64,000 nt of DNA, taken from contig NZ_JABBGK010000010.1 of the NCBI RefSeq assembly GCF_012927355.1, positions 43,080 to 107,079 on the forward strand, written 5' to 3'. The notes below the pieces were generated by a model. That model was not told the origin of the DNA. It saw only the letters and a list, made by a program, of their open reading frames with translations, and made no database searches. Of this stretch, positions 16,603-28,000 are shown one piece after another (within the stretch, counting starts at the first letter, position 1; every line of letters starts with the position of its first letter). The translations under genes and the position numbers were made by a program. This DNA is from Rhizobium terricola (GTDB lineage: Bacteria; Pseudomonadota; Alphaproteobacteria; Rhizobiales; Rhizobiaceae).

Positions 16603-18098
16603 ATGGCCAGACCCGAAGGCATCACTGACTTTCTCTGCTTCATCGACGGCGAATGGGTCGCCGCGCAATCGGGCGACACGTTCGAGTCACACGATCCATT
16701 CACGGCAAAGGTCTGGGCCCGGCTCCCGAAATGTGATGCCCGTGATGTCGACCGTGCCGTGTCGGCTGCCCGTCGCGCCTTCGACACGGGAGAATGGTCG
16801 AAACTCAACGCGACCCAGCGTGGCCATCTCCTGCGGCGGCTCGGTGATCTCATCGCCCGCGATGCGGATCGTCTCGCGGCGATCGAAGTGCGCGACAATG
16901 GCAAACTGATCGCGGAAATGCGCGGTCAGGTCGGCTATATTCCGCAATGGTTCTACTATTTCGCCGGCATGGCGGACAAGGTCGAGGGCGGCGTTCCTCC
17001 GATTGACAAGCCGGACATGTTCACCTACACCCGTCACGAGCCGGTTGGCGTCGTGGCTGCAATCACGCCCTGGAATTCACCGCTTCTGTTGCTCACCTGG
17101 AAGATGGCGCCAGCGCTGGCGGCCGGCTGCACCATGGTCATCAAGCCGTCCGAATTTACCTCCGCTTCCACGCTGGAACTCATGCGATTGCTCGAGGAGG
17201 CCGGATTTCCGAAGGGTGTCGTCAATGTCATTACCGGTTTCGGGCAGGACGTCGGTGAGGCCATCTCGACCCATAACGGCGTCGACAAGATCGCCTTTAC
17301 CGGCGGTGAGATCTCCGGCCGGCGCATCGCGCAGCAGGCGACCGGCAATTTCAAGCGACTGACTCTGGAACTTGGCGGCAAATCGGCCCAGCTCGTCTTC
17401 CCCGACGCCAATCTGGACAATGCCGTCAAAGGCGTGGTCTCGGGCATTTTTGCCGCGACGGGCCAGACTTGCATCGCGGGGTCGAGGCTGCTCGTGCATG
17501 AAACGATCCACGACGAGTTTCTGGAGAAGTTCCTCGAGCTTGCCGGCACGGCAAGAATGGGTGATCCGATGGAAATGACCACACAGGTCGGCCCCGTCAC
17601 GACCCAGCCACAGTTCCAGCGCGTCCTGTCGATGATCGACAGGGCGAAATCCGACGGCGCAACGGTTGCGATGGGCGGCAGGCCGGCCGACCGACCCGAA
17701 TGCGGAGATGGATGGTTCATCGAACCGACCGTGCTTTCTGGCGTGCGAAACGAGATGCGCATCGCTCAGGAAGAGGTGTTCGGTCCGGTGCTCTCGGTCA
17801 TCAAGTTCAGCGATGAGGACGAAGCCTATCATATCGCAACGACACGCCCTATGGTCTTGCCGCCGGCGTCTGGACCTCCGACATGGGCCGCGCGTTTACC
17901 GCTGCCAGACGGTTGCGCGCCGGTACGGTGTGGACCAACACCTATCGCGCGGTCTCATACATGATGCCGTTCGGCGGCTTCAAGAATTCCGGCGTTGGTC
18001 GCGAAAGCGGCCAGGATGCGATCTACGACTTCCTCGAAACCAAGAGTGTCTGGCTGGCTTTCAACAAGGATGTGCCGAACCCATTTGTCATGCGGTGA
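16603..18098 (+). pseudogene. Aldehyde dehydrogenase with a single frameshift near the 3' end
   Basis: An NAD(P)-dependent ALDH family gene. ITPWNSPLLLLTWKMAPALA is near residue 155, the FTGGEISGRRI cofactor loop near 230, LELGGKSAQLVF with the general-base glutamate near 253 and GQTCIAGSRL with the catalytic cysteine near 287. At about 17840 one base is missing compared with the family codon pattern (a normal NDTPYGLAAGVWTSDMGR region). The frame turns to an unrelated tail that stops at 17964, while the true C-terminus (TVWTNTYRAVSYMMPFGGFK, then GVGRESG) continues in another frame to 18098. Either a real inactivating mutation or a sequencing error. The IS3 left end begins 2 bp after the stop. 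Confidence 0.85.
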
Positions 18099-18099
18099 C

Positions 18100-18128
18100 T
18101 GAATATCCCCGAATTCCGTAGACGCCTC
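18100..18128 (+). repeat. IS3-type left inverted repeat
   Basis: The sequence starts TGAATATCCCCGAATTCCGT and continues AGACGCCTC. It pairs with the right end at 12253-12281 as an IS3-family terminal inverted repeat. It begins immediately after the stop codon of the aldehyde dehydrogenase. Confidence 0.75.
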
Positions 18129-18300
18129 TTTCCCAATCGGAGGTCGGAGGCCTTCATGGGTCAAGCCAGTCTAAGCGACGATTTCGAAGGTATTGCGGGG
18201 TGTCAGTCCACCGAGAGTGGCCGTCTGCTTGCGAAGATTCGCAGCGGCCCCGGGGTCAGTCAGCATTCTCTCTGGCACGCCAGGATCATCCGAGGCGGTC
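18100..18300 (+). mobile_element. IS3-family remnant: left end and degenerate OrfA start
   Basis: After the terminal repeat comes a leader (TTTCCCAATCGGAGGTCGGA) and an ATG at 18156. The translation MGQASLSDDF and, further on, GVSQHSL match the start and the helix-turn-helix region of IS3-group OrfA proteins, which usually read on to YAWKKRF. The piece between is scrambled (EGIAGCQSTESGRLLAKI), so the gene is degenerate. OrfB is absent. The remnant has the same orientation as the one at 11863-12281. Confidence 0.7.
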
Positions 18301-18669
18301 CAGGAGACTCGGGGTCATCGGCAATGCGCGGCTTCTGAAGACGACCCGGATTTAACGGTAGGCACAAAGGCATCGCGCCCCGGTCGGCGGCCAGAGCTCC
18401 CGCCACCGGGGAAATCTTTGAGTCTCGGGATGCGCATGGCGCAACTTCGCCGACGAGGGCGCGGCGGTGTCGTTGCGGACATGTCATCCGGCCGATCGCG
18501 GGAAGCTCGCAGCGCCTCGCGCTGGCCAAACGCGGGCAATCGTTTCATCGGCAGCAGGCCCGCGCCATTGTCACAAGGCGTGAGCGGCGCCATCCAGATT
18601 GCGCCCCCGATAGCACGATGGCGCAGCCTGGTCTTGATGCTTGCCGTACCTGGCGCCAGATGGCCGGGC
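18301..18669. other. 369-bp region with no clear gene
   Basis: The region between the IS3 left-end remnant and the stop of the NnrS gene has only frames with low-complexity, arginine- and proline-rich translations. It may hold further mobile-element debris. I see no conserved motif, repeat or strong terminator. Confidence 0.4.
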
Positions 18670-19872
18670 TCACCCAACTTTCCTGCGCAAGACAAGCGGA
18701 CCATAGAAGCCTACGAAGCCCAGGAAGGCCGTGATCCAGAGGAGCCCGGCAAGCGACAGCAGGATCATCGTGTGTTCTGGTGCCAGTGCTGCGGCGATAC
18801 GAAGGATGGCCGCAAGCACGATCGGGACATAGATTCCGAATGTGGTCGACGCTGGCGAACGCAACGCCTGACCCGAATGGCCGCGTGTTGCCCGGGTCAT
18901 GACCGCAAGCGTCATGATGCCTATCGCGCCGGAGGTCCAGGCATGCACGCCGGCGGTGCCAAGGCTCGCATCATCAAGGAACAGCGCAGCGCCGTTCAGC
19001 AGGAAACCGAGCGGAACGAAGAAAAAGGCAACGTGCAGGATCGTCACCAGCGGTTCGGCCAGCGTCCTCTCCGGCTTCCAGCGGAGCTGTCGAACAAACT
19101 GGGCGATCGCGGCGATGATCAGCAGAATTCCGGCGAAAGGGACGATTGCGATCGTGTTGCTGGCGATCGGCCACGCGGCAAGAGCGACGCCGCAAAGCAC
19201 CATGGTCCCCAGATCGAAGCGATTGAAGGCTGGGGGGATGGCTCCTTGATTGTTCTGGCGCAGCCAATTGCCGGTAAAGCTCGGTATGATCCGGCCGCCG
19301 ATGAGCGATATCAGGAAAATGATGGTGGCGATGGCGATCCGGTTGGCAAGGTCGATGTGGCCGTAGCGGTCGAATTCCCAGAAGAAGGTCAGTTGCGCGG
19401 CAAACAGCACGCCTATGACGGCCACGACCTTGTAGTTGCGTCTGTTGCGGGCGGCAATGAGCTCCCTCAGGATCAGCCCTCCAAGGACCGGAAGGAAGGC
19501 GCCGGCCAGCAACATGGCGATCCCAAGGCCGATCTGCTCGGAGCTGGCGATCGCAAGACGGCCGGCGAGCCAGAGCCCGAAGAGGAGGGCAAGCGGCTGA
19601 CCGGAAAACGCCTTGCGGCCTGTCCAGTTCGGTACGGCGGTGAGCAGGAAGCCGGCGATCACGGCGGGGACGAATCCGAACAGAAGTTCATGCTGGTGCC
19701 AGACGAGCGGCGAGAGTGCCGAAGGCACGTGGATGAAACCGAGAAACCACGGTACCCACAAGGCGATCATCAGGGCGGCATGCAGGGCCCCGGCAAGGAA
19801 GAAGGGGCGAAAACCGCCTGAGAAGATGTGGGCGATCAGCGAGGGGGTGCGTTTTTCGACAGGGTGGGACAT
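18670..19872 (-). CDS. nnrS: NnrS family heme-copper membrane protein
   Basis: A 400-residue integral membrane protein with about 12 hydrophobic segments. The family opening FSGGFRPFFLAGALHAALMI is at about 20-40, and HQHELLFGFVPAVIAGFLLTAVPNWTGR at about 63-90 carries conserved histidines. GGRIIPSFTGNWLRQ is near 215 and MTRATRGHSGQAL near 325. NnrS proteins respond to or relieve nitric-oxide stress and are usually under NnrR control. The frame extends to 19950, but the ATG at 19872 gives the normal N-terminus. The hemerythrin-like gene lies upstream on the same strand with a 160-bp gap. Together they form a small NO-stress unit. Confidence 0.88.
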   Translation of the reverse strand: MSHPVEKRTPSLIAHIFSGGFRPFFLAGALHAALMIALWVPWFLGFIHVPSALSPLVWHQHELLFGFVPAVIAGFLLTAVPNWTGRKAFSGQPLALLFGLWLAGRLAIASSEQIGLGIAMLLAGAFLPVLGGLILRELIAARNRRNYKVVAVIGVLFAAQLTFFWEFDRYGHIDLANRIAIATIIFLISLIGGRIIPSFTGNWLRQNNQGAIPPAFNRFDLGTMVLCGVALAAWPIASNTIAIVPFAGILLIIAAIAQFVRQLRWKPERTLAEPLVTILHVAFFFVPLGFLLNGAALFLDDASLGTAGVHAWTSGAIGIMTLAVMTRATRGHSGQALRSPASTTFGIYVPIVLAAILRIAAALAPEHTMILLSLAGLLWITAFLGFVGFYGPLVLRRKVG

Positions 19873-20034
19873 TCTCAGCAGCTTTTGGAGGAAAGGGTTG
19901 CGCTCGACCAGAGCCAGAGGGCCAGCGAAAAAGCCAACGTATCGCGGCAAGGCCGTGTTGATCTTGTCATGTAACAGCGCGCCGTCTGCCGGTCTTCTTT
20001 GCGCCAGGACAGACTGCGGTCCGTGGCGTCCGGC

Positions 20035-20508
20035 TCAGGCGAAGACTTCGCGTCCCTCCGCCTTGGCCGCGAGAAGTGTCTCCATCATCAGGCGCTCGGA
20101 TGATACGTGTCGGCGCAGGCCTTCGAGGAAGCCCTGCAGCATGTAGCGAACCGTCTCCGGCGGCAACGCGCAGCGTCCCTCGACCAAGGCCCCCAACGTC
20201 CTCACCATCTCCTCGCAGGCCAGTCCGTCGCAACGATGCTCGGCCTTAAGCCGTTCGATCATCATGGCGGCAAAGCACGATCCGGCGTTCTTGTCGAAGT
20301 CCGGAAAGAGGATCTCCTCCTCGAGCCTATGGGCCTCGCCCAGTAGCGGGCCGAGGGCTTCTGTGACCGCGCGGCACGTGGCGCTGTCGACGTCGAAGGG
20401 AATGGAATCGGCAATTTCCTCGAGCGTAAGGCATAGGCCAAGTAGCCCGGCATGATTGCGCTCGAGTGCGACCAGCCCCGCAGCATCGAGATCAGTGGTC
20501 AAGGACAT
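20035..20508 (-). CDS. Hemerythrin HHE domain protein
   Basis: A 157-residue four-helix protein with the iron ligands of a hemerythrin-like domain: H19 in ERNHAG, H60 and E64 in EAHRLEEEILFP, H91 in KAEHRCDG, and a C-terminal histidine in RRHVSSERLMME near 140. Such proteins bind a di-iron centre and in denitrifiers help with NO or oxygen sensing or iron-centre repair (Dnr/YtfE/NorA relatives). The start ATG 20508 follows AGGAGAAACGAAG. It lies upstream of nnrS in the same direction, and a TTG-N8-CAA site is found 118 bp before its start, so NnrR-type control is probable. Confidence 0.85.
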   Translation of the reverse strand: MSLTTDLDAAGLVALERNHAGLLGLCLTLEEIADSIPFDVDSATCRAVTEALGPLLGEAHRLEEEILFPDFDKNAGSCFAAMMIERLKAEHRCDGLACEEMVRTLGALVEGRCALPPETVRYMLQGFLEGLRRHVSSERLMMETLLAAKAEGREVFA

Positions 20509-20625
20509 CTTCGTTTCTCCTCGGAGCATGTGGGAGTCTTGACTGCCGCCAAGCGATCGGCCGTTTCCCCGCGCGGCATACTTGCGACTGCAATCGCACT
20601 ATCGGTCATGTCACGCCGATCTTCT

Positions 20626-20639
20626 TTGTCATGACGCAA
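20626..20639. promoter_or_regulatory. Candidate NnrR/DNR-type (FNR-CRP family) site
   Basis: TTG-TCATGACG-CAA fits the TTG-N8-CAA pattern recognised by NO-responsive FNR/CRP regulators of denitrifying alphaproteobacteria, with a near-palindromic inner part. It lies 118 bp upstream of the hemerythrin-like gene that precedes nnrS. The distance to the start of transcription is not known. Confidence 0.4.
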
Positions 20640-20729
20640 GGAATGGCGCGACGGGCACGGGTCGCGCTGCGTTGCAGGGCCGATCATCAGAAGCGGCTCC
20701 TGAAGGGCAAGGGTGATCCGAGATCCTGC

Positions 20730-21626
20730 CTATCCTGCCGGATCGTCGGGCGTGGCCGAATTCTGGGCCCAGATCGACACGTGGGAGAAAAAATCGCGGA
20801 CCAGCGGCAGGTGCTGGCGTTCGGCGAGGCAGACGGCATATTCGCGCACGGCATGGGTGGCGTCGGCGATCGGGATGAAGGCCAGCCGACTGTCGTGGCC
20901 GATTTCGCGATCTGCAACGACACTTATTCCAAAACCTGCCGAAACGGCTTCGCGGATGCCCTCGCGCGTCGAGACTTCCATGACGGAGCCGAGCGAGATT
21001 TGATGATCGGCAATGTTCCTTTCGAAGACCTCCCGAGTCAGCGACCCCCTTTCCCGCATGACGAAGGTCAGCCCCGTCAGCTCCTCCATGTGTATCGAGC
21101 CTCGAGCGGCCAGTTCATGGCCGACCGGGACGCAGAGGCCGAGTTTCATGGTCAAGAAATGATGGGCGTGGATTCTGGGATCTTCCGGATAGCGCGCGGT
21201 AATGCCGACATCCGCCCGATAGCTCAGCAGCGCGTCGATGACCTTGTCGGAATTGTCGATGGCGAGGCCCACCCGCAAACCCGGCCTTGCATTCTTCAGG
21301 CTTGACAGGATGGGCAGCGGCAAGAAGGGGCCGTCGGCCGCGACACGCAGATGGCCTCCGGCCCGCCCCGCCTCGTTTCCCAGGAACTCTCGAACCTCGG
21401 CCTCGGCTGCGAAAAGACGGGTGGTCAGCTCGAACAGGGCCTGCCCATGGGGCGTTACGGTGGCGCCCCGCGGCTTGCGTTCGAGGAGACTGAAGCCGGA
21501 ACTCGCTTCGAGTTGCCCGACCTGGACCGACAGGGTCGACTGGCTGGTGGCCAGTTCCCTGGCCGCCTGGGAAAAGCCGCCGGCCAGGGCGACATAGTGG
21601 AAGGCGCGAAGCTGTTTGATCGACAT
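20730..21626 (-). CDS. LysR family transcriptional regulator
   Basis: A 298-residue LysR protein. The HTH spans residues 1-60 (MSIKQLRAFHYVALAGGFSQ, then SQSTLSVQVGQLEASSGFSL). The effector domain has GHLRVAADGPFLPLPILSSL near 92 and REGIREAVSAGFGISVVADR near 225. The longest frame begins at 21725, but ATG 21626 is the family start. It belongs to the CysB/PhnF-adjacent type of LysR proteins often linked to phosphonate or sulfur genes, but that link is weak. The stop is about 220 bp before the hemerythrin gene. The divergent neighbour is the large type I secreted protein, 470 bp away, which could be a target. Confidence 0.85.
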   Translation of the reverse strand: MSIKQLRAFHYVALAGGFSQAARELATSQSTLSVQVGQLEASSGFSLLERKPRGATVTPHGQALFELTTRLFAAEAEVREFLGNEAGRAGGHLRVAADGPFLPLPILSSLKNARPGLRVGLAIDNSDKVIDALLSYRADVGITARYPEDPRIHAHHFLTMKLGLCVPVGHELAARGSIHMEELTGLTFVMRERGSLTREVFERNIADHQISLGSVMEVSTREGIREAVSAGFGISVVADREIGHDSRLAFIPIADATHAVREYAVCLAERQHLPLVRDFFSHVSIWAQNSATPDDPAG

Positions 21627-22095
21627 TCTGACTGTCCTGCGGTGCCGCGACATCGCCGTCGCCACCCGTCCGCTCATGCCTTCAATGGATATGAGCAACC
21701 CGGTGCGATCGACGTCCGTCGTCACCCTCTACTGTCATAGGGTCATGACAGTTTGACGGTCGCGGGCGACCGGCACGGCGCGATCGGCCATTTTCCGGAC
21801 CGATGGTAAATATCGGTTTTTTGAATAGATCTGGCGCGGCGGCGTTAAGACCTTTTTAAGAAACTGACACAAACGCCCCCTATTGGTTCCCCGGCGGGCG
21901 ATGGTTTCATCTGCAACGCAACACTTAAACGAGAGTCTTGACCGCGTGACACTGTCACCTGCGGATGCCTGATCGGCATTCGGAGGGAGAAAGTCTGCGC
22001 GTCCAAGGCAAAGACACAACCCTTGGGAACCGCCGGACTTCGGCGCCGGCGCGCTCCCGCATGATTTTCATCACCGGATTTTGGGGAAGACCACC
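21627..22095. promoter_or_regulatory. Long intergenic region before the giant secreted protein, with two palindromes
   Basis: No gene is evident in these 469 bp. Two inverted repeats stand out: CTGTCAT-agggtc-ATGACAG at 21732-21751, and GTGACA-c-TGTCAC at 21946-21958. The first contains one half-site like the Pho box heptamer CTGTCAT, but as an inverted rather than direct repeat, so PhoB binding is only a guess. An AT-rich stretch (21807-21860) could hold the promoter. A purine-rich GGGGAAGA at 22083-22090 is the ribosome binding site for the GTG start at 22096. Confidence 0.35.
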
Positions 22096-25000
22096 GTGAC
22101 AAATTTCATCAAGGCATCTGAACTGGGAGCGCCCCTGGCTGCGCCCATCACCGACTGGCTCCTCAGCTTCCCGAAGACCACGCAAAGCCAGGGGCTTCTG
22201 GTGAAGGCCGCCGGCGACGGCGTCACCTCCTTCAGCCTCGTCTTCGACGTGCTCTTCCCCTCGCAGGGGGTCGGCAGCTGGATCTCCTTCCTGCAGGTCG
22301 ACACGACGAATGCCAGCGACGCCGACCTTTTCGGTGACGTCAACGGCGGCAGCTACGGGATCGGGATCAGCCAAACCTACCACGGCGCAGCCACTCTTGA
22401 TGCCTGGCACCGCGTCGCCTTCGTGGTCGAGGCCGGTCAGACCGACTCGACCCTGACGAAGTATATCGACGGCGTTAAGGTCGGAAGCCAGGTCGTGCCG
22501 ACCGCCCGCTTCACGCTTCATCCCGAGACCGGTTTCCTGATCATGAGCGACAATGACGGAGATGTCTCCGCCGGTCATCTCACCAGCTTTCTCTATACGG
22601 ACCGGGTCCTCGGCGCCGACGATATCGCGACCCTCGGTGGCACCAAGACCGGTGGCATTCTGACGGCGCCGCCGCAGACCGGCAATGCCGTGCAGTTCGA
22701 CTTCACCAACGGTCAGCTGTCGCCGACCTTCGGCGAAGGCACGTTGGCTCTACAGAATGTTGCGGCACCGGTTGCGACCACTGCGGATGCCGCCGTCCCG
22801 GCGCCGACCGATCCGAACGACTCCGGCCTGCTGGCGGTTCCCGCGTCGGTCAATGGCAAGGGCGGCTTCCTGGTCGACACGGGTGTCGACGCCGCGGTGA
22901 AGAACTATACCCTGGTGTTCGACCTTTTCGTCAGCCACAACGACATGGGCGGCTACAACGCGCTGTTCCAGACGGACGTCCAGAACGCGAGCGACGCAGA
23001 CCTCTTCATGCGGTCCGACGACGTTGGCGCATCGTTCGGCCTCGGCATCAGCAGCACCTATAGCGGCAGCGCGGCTCTCGACGCCTGGCACCGTATCGCG
23101 GTGACCATCGACGAAAACGGCGACGGCACCTCCACGATGAAGAAATACATCGATGGCGCGCTGGTCGGCGAACAGTCGGTCAACAGCGACCGCTACACCA
23201 TCTCCAAGGACGGCTTCCTTATCTTCGCCGACGAGGATGGTGAAAGTGCCGCCGGCCACCTCAACAGCTTCCTGTTCACCGACGAGGTGATGAGCGACCA
23301 GGACATTGCAGCGCTTGGTGCTACCGACCCGAATGGCATCCTGAGCCAGGCCCCGGCCACCGGCAATGCCTCGCAATTCGATTTCGACGAAGGCACGCTC
23401 GCACCGACCTTCGGAAACGCGACGATGACCGATACGCTGACTACCGTCACGCCGCCGGACGAAGAGCCGACCCAGGGCGTGACCCGCATCGGGCAGATCC
23501 AGGACATGATGGTCACGGTGGACGCGGAAAACCAGGTGATCGACCTGTCGACGATCTTCTCCGGCGACAACCTGACCTACAAGGTCGAAGTGGGCGAGAG
23601 CACCGTCATCAATCCGACGATCACGGCCGACGGCAAGCTGGTGCTCGATTTCGGCGAACTCGGCTTTTCCGATGTCCGCATCACGGCAACCGATGAATCC
23701 GGTGCCTCCGTCAGCGACGTGTTCCGCGCTCGCGTCGCCGGTGAAAACGCCTATACGATCGCCGTCTTCCCCGACACCCAGAACTATACCGCCACCGGTC
23801 AGCTCAATCACATTTTTGGCGACATGACTCAGTGGCTGGTCGACAACAAGGATGCCCTGAACATCCAGTTCATGATCCATGTCGGCGACATCACCAACAA
23901 CAACACCGCCGCCCAGTGGGCTGTCGCCGAAGAGGCGCTGCGCAAGCTCGACGGCAAGATCCCCTACTCGCTGCTGCCGGGCAACCATGACCAGGCGAGC
24001 GGCGGTTCGGCGGCCGACCATTCCTCGGTCTATCTCGATAACCTGTTCTCCCCTGACAAGCAGGAAGCCGTCAACGGCGACACGTTCGGCGACGTTTACG
24101 ACCGCGAACCTGAAAGCGCCCGCAACAGCTATTCGACCTTCACGGCTCCGGACGGCACCAAGTGGCTGGTCCTGTCGATGGAATTCGGCCCGCGCGACGA
24201 CGTGCTGCGCTGGGCGAGCGATGTGATCGAGGATCACCTCGACCACCGCGTCATCATCAACAGCCACTCGCTGACGAGCTTTGCCGGCCGCCAGGATCCC
24301 ACCGAAGCGCCGCTCTACGACGAAGGCGCCGGCTATGACTACGGCATCGGCCGCGATCCGGAAGGCGCCAATGACGGCGAGACGATCTACCGCGAGCTGA
24401 TCGCCAAATACCCGAACATCTCGATGACATTCTCGGGCCACATCTTCGGCGACGGCGCGGAAACCGATGTGAGCTACACCCAGTACGGCACGCCGGTCTA
24501 CGAATTCCTGGTCAACTACCAGAACGGCGTGGCCCGCGAAATCACCGGCAACGGCGACCCCTCACTCGGTGGTCGTGGTGGCAATGGTGCGATCCGCCTG
24601 GTGGTCATCGATCCGGAAAACAACACGATCTCGACGGAAACCTATTTCACCGAGTTCGACGACTATCTCGACGGCTATCGCGTCAAGCCCGAGCTCGACC
24701 GTGACGGCCTGACCGGGGAATATCGCGGTCACCAGGAAACCTTCACGGATGTGGACGTCAGCGCCCCCGACCTCTTTGCCATGGCAAAGGCCGGCAACGA
24801 CATCGTCGCCGAAGCCAATGACGGGTCGATGACCGCGAATGTCCAGCTGGACGCCTCGCATTCGCTCAACCCGAAGAGCGAAGCCCTGACCTACAGCTGG
24901 ACAGACGAACACGGCGACGTCGTGGCAACCGGTGCCGCACCTTCGGTGCAGCTCGGCGAAGGCAAACACATGCTGACGCTCACCGTCACCGACGGCGCCG

Positions 25001-28000
25001 GCATCAGCACCACCGACAAGGTGCTCGTGGTGGTCAAGGGTGACGATACCCTGCTTCACGACGACTTCAACGATGGCAACATCGACGGCTGGAGCACCGG
25101 TCCGCAGGAAGACATCGCCATCACCTTCGGAACGCCGGCCGACTTCAACATCCCGGCTCTCGGCAGTGACCAGGGCGTCGCGTCGGTCCCGGCGCTGAAG
25201 AATGCCGAACGGCTGTTCCTCGCCCCGCTTCCGGGCGCGCCCTCGGGCACCACGGTCACCAACTACACCCTGATGATGGACATCTACGTCCCGAGCGAAG
25301 GGGCCAACCAGTTCATCGGCCTGTTCCAGACCGACGTCACCAACAAGAGCGATGGCGAACTCTTCATCAAGAAGACCGGCGAGACGACCGGCGGCATCGG
25401 TATCTCGGGTACCTACGAGGGTGAGTTCCACTTCGACGCCTGGCAGCGGCTGGCCTTCGTGGTCACCGATCTGGGCGGCGGCAACATGCAGCTGGCCAAG
25501 TTCATCAACGGCGTCAAGGTCGGAACCCAGACGGTCGATGCCGCCCGCTTCACCATCGACGTGCACAGCGGCGCGCTGCTGTTCGGCGACGAGGACGGCG
25601 AGAACGCGCAGATCTTCACCTCCAGCGTGATGATCAGCGACAAGGTCTTCTCGGACGCGGAAATCGGCGCACTCGGACAGGCGAAGGAAGGCGGCATCCT
25701 CGCGCAGCAGCCGACGCCTTACTCGTCGCAGTTCGACTTCTCCGGCAACCTGAACCCCACTTTCGGCGCCGGCAGCATCAGCCTCTCGGATACCGCCGCC
25801 ACCGGCGCCTTCATGGTCAAGGGAACGGTCTTCGCCCAGGGCGAGACCAGCGGTACCGTCGACGAGGCTCCGGAAGGTGCCGTCTACGACATGAGCGATG
25901 CCAGCGGCAACGTGCTGGTCTGGGCCGGGAACAATTCCGGCACCTGGTCGAACTATGTCTATGAAGTCGCGCTTCAGTCCACGGACAACGACGCTATCGG
26001 CGTGGTGTTCTATCACCAGGACGCGGAGAACTACTACCGCTTCAGCATGAACGGCGAAACGAACCGCCGAGAACTGGTGCGTGTCAAGGACGGCGTGGAG
26101 ACGGTTCTTGCCTCGACGAAGGCCGGCTACCGGTTCAACGACGAACTCGCCGTCAAGGTGGTTGTCGTCGGTAACGAAATCACGGTGTTCCTGGATGGCG
26201 AGAGCGTCTTCCACGGCCCCGTCGTCGATGCCGATCCGCTGACGCATGGCACCATCGGGCTCTATTCCAGCGAACAGCGCAGCTCGATCTTCGATGACGT
26301 CCTGGTGACGAAGGCGACGCTCGAGGCGCATGCCGGCAGCGACAGCCGCATCGCAGACTTCGATGCGGACGGGCACGCGACCGTCGAACTCGACGCCGGC
26401 AGCAGCTTCGGCCAGCACGATATCGTCCGCTATGTCTGGACCGATCTCAACGGCACGGTCGTTGCCGAGGGCAAGACCGCCGATGTCGAGCTTTCGACCG
26501 GCGTCCACAAGCTCCTGCTGACGGTGACCGACAGCGCCGGCCGGACGGCGACCGACCGGGTCGACGTCGAGGTCATCGCCAAGGATCGGGTGCTGACGGC
26601 CGACGACTTCTCCGGCGACCTGTCGAAATGGACGATTGTCGACGAAGGCGAACTCGGCGGCATCGGTGCCGACGGAAAGTCCTCCGAATGGCACATCACC
26701 GAAGACGGCCGCCTGATCCAGACTACCGACCTCAAGAGCCGCGAACTGACCTGGACGAGCGCCGACGATGCGGACGTCTGGAAGGAAGGCTGGAGCCCGC
26801 TGGGTGACGGCGTCAATGTCCTGCGTCTCGGCACCTACGCGCTCTACAACGACCCGGCCGCGAAGGCATGGGACAGCTATGCGATCGAGGCCAAGTTCAA
26901 CACGCCCGACAACGACGGTCTCGGCTTCCTGTTCCACTACCAGGACGCCAAGAACTACTACAAGCTCGAGCTGGATGCCGATGGCACCTATGACCGCAAC
27001 CCTTCGAACGGCGCAGGCAGCATCTTCAACCTGATCCGCATGCGCAACGGCGTCGAGGAAATTCTCGCACAGGTTCCGGGCCGCTACGAACCCGGCATGG
27101 ACAGCAGCCTGCGCGTCGAGATCATCGACAACAAGATCCAGGCCTATCTCAACGGAGACGCGATCTTCGCCTATCCGATCGAGGATCATGCCCATGAGAC
27201 CGGCACGTTCGCCCTCTATTCCTGGGGCAACCAGGGTCTGACCTTCGACGACGTGGCCGTCTACGATCTCAGCAGCCAGAACAATGGCGGCAATGCCGGG
27301 ACCGAAGGCGACGACATCCTGATGGGCACGGATCAGGCCGACATCATCAATGCGGGCGCCGGCAAGGACGTCGTCATCGGGTGGACCGGCAACGACATCG
27401 TATCCGGCGGCACCGGTGACGACACGCTGATCGGCAATGAAGGCAACGACACGCTGAAGGGCGATGACGGTGCCGACCTGCTCGACGGCGGCGAGGGCAA
27501 CGACGCTCTGACCGGGGGTGACGGTTCGGACACCTATGTCTACATCCTGGGCTCCGGCTCGGACGTCATCTTCGAAGGGGCCGGAAAGGCGGGCGATCAG
27601 GATCGCCTGTTCCTCGACGACATCAATCGCGGCGACGTCGTCATCCATCGGCAGGGCAACGACATCGTGCTGGTCATCGGCAACGACACCATCACCCTGA
27701 AGAACCAGCTCTCCGGCGGCGGGATCGAAGTCATTTCCTTCGCCGACGGTACCGCGCTGGTGGGCAACCAGATCGCCCAGGCCGCCGTCAACCGCGGTCC
27801 GGTGGTCATCGCCACGCCGGTTCTGGAAACCGCCGAGGACACGGCCGTAACCGGCCACATCGGGGCCAGCGACGCCGATGGAGACAGCCTCTCCTTCGTC
27901 GTCAAGCAGGGCGCCGGCCCGGCCCATGGATCGGTGACTGTGGATGCAGTCACGGGTGCGTGGAGCTACAATCCGACGCTCAACTACAACGGGGCCGATC

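Noticed and set aside
18193..19821. A 542-codon plus-strand frame across the nnrS region
   Set aside because: It lies opposite a well-recognised NnrS protein and has no family features; a GC-rich antisense artefact.
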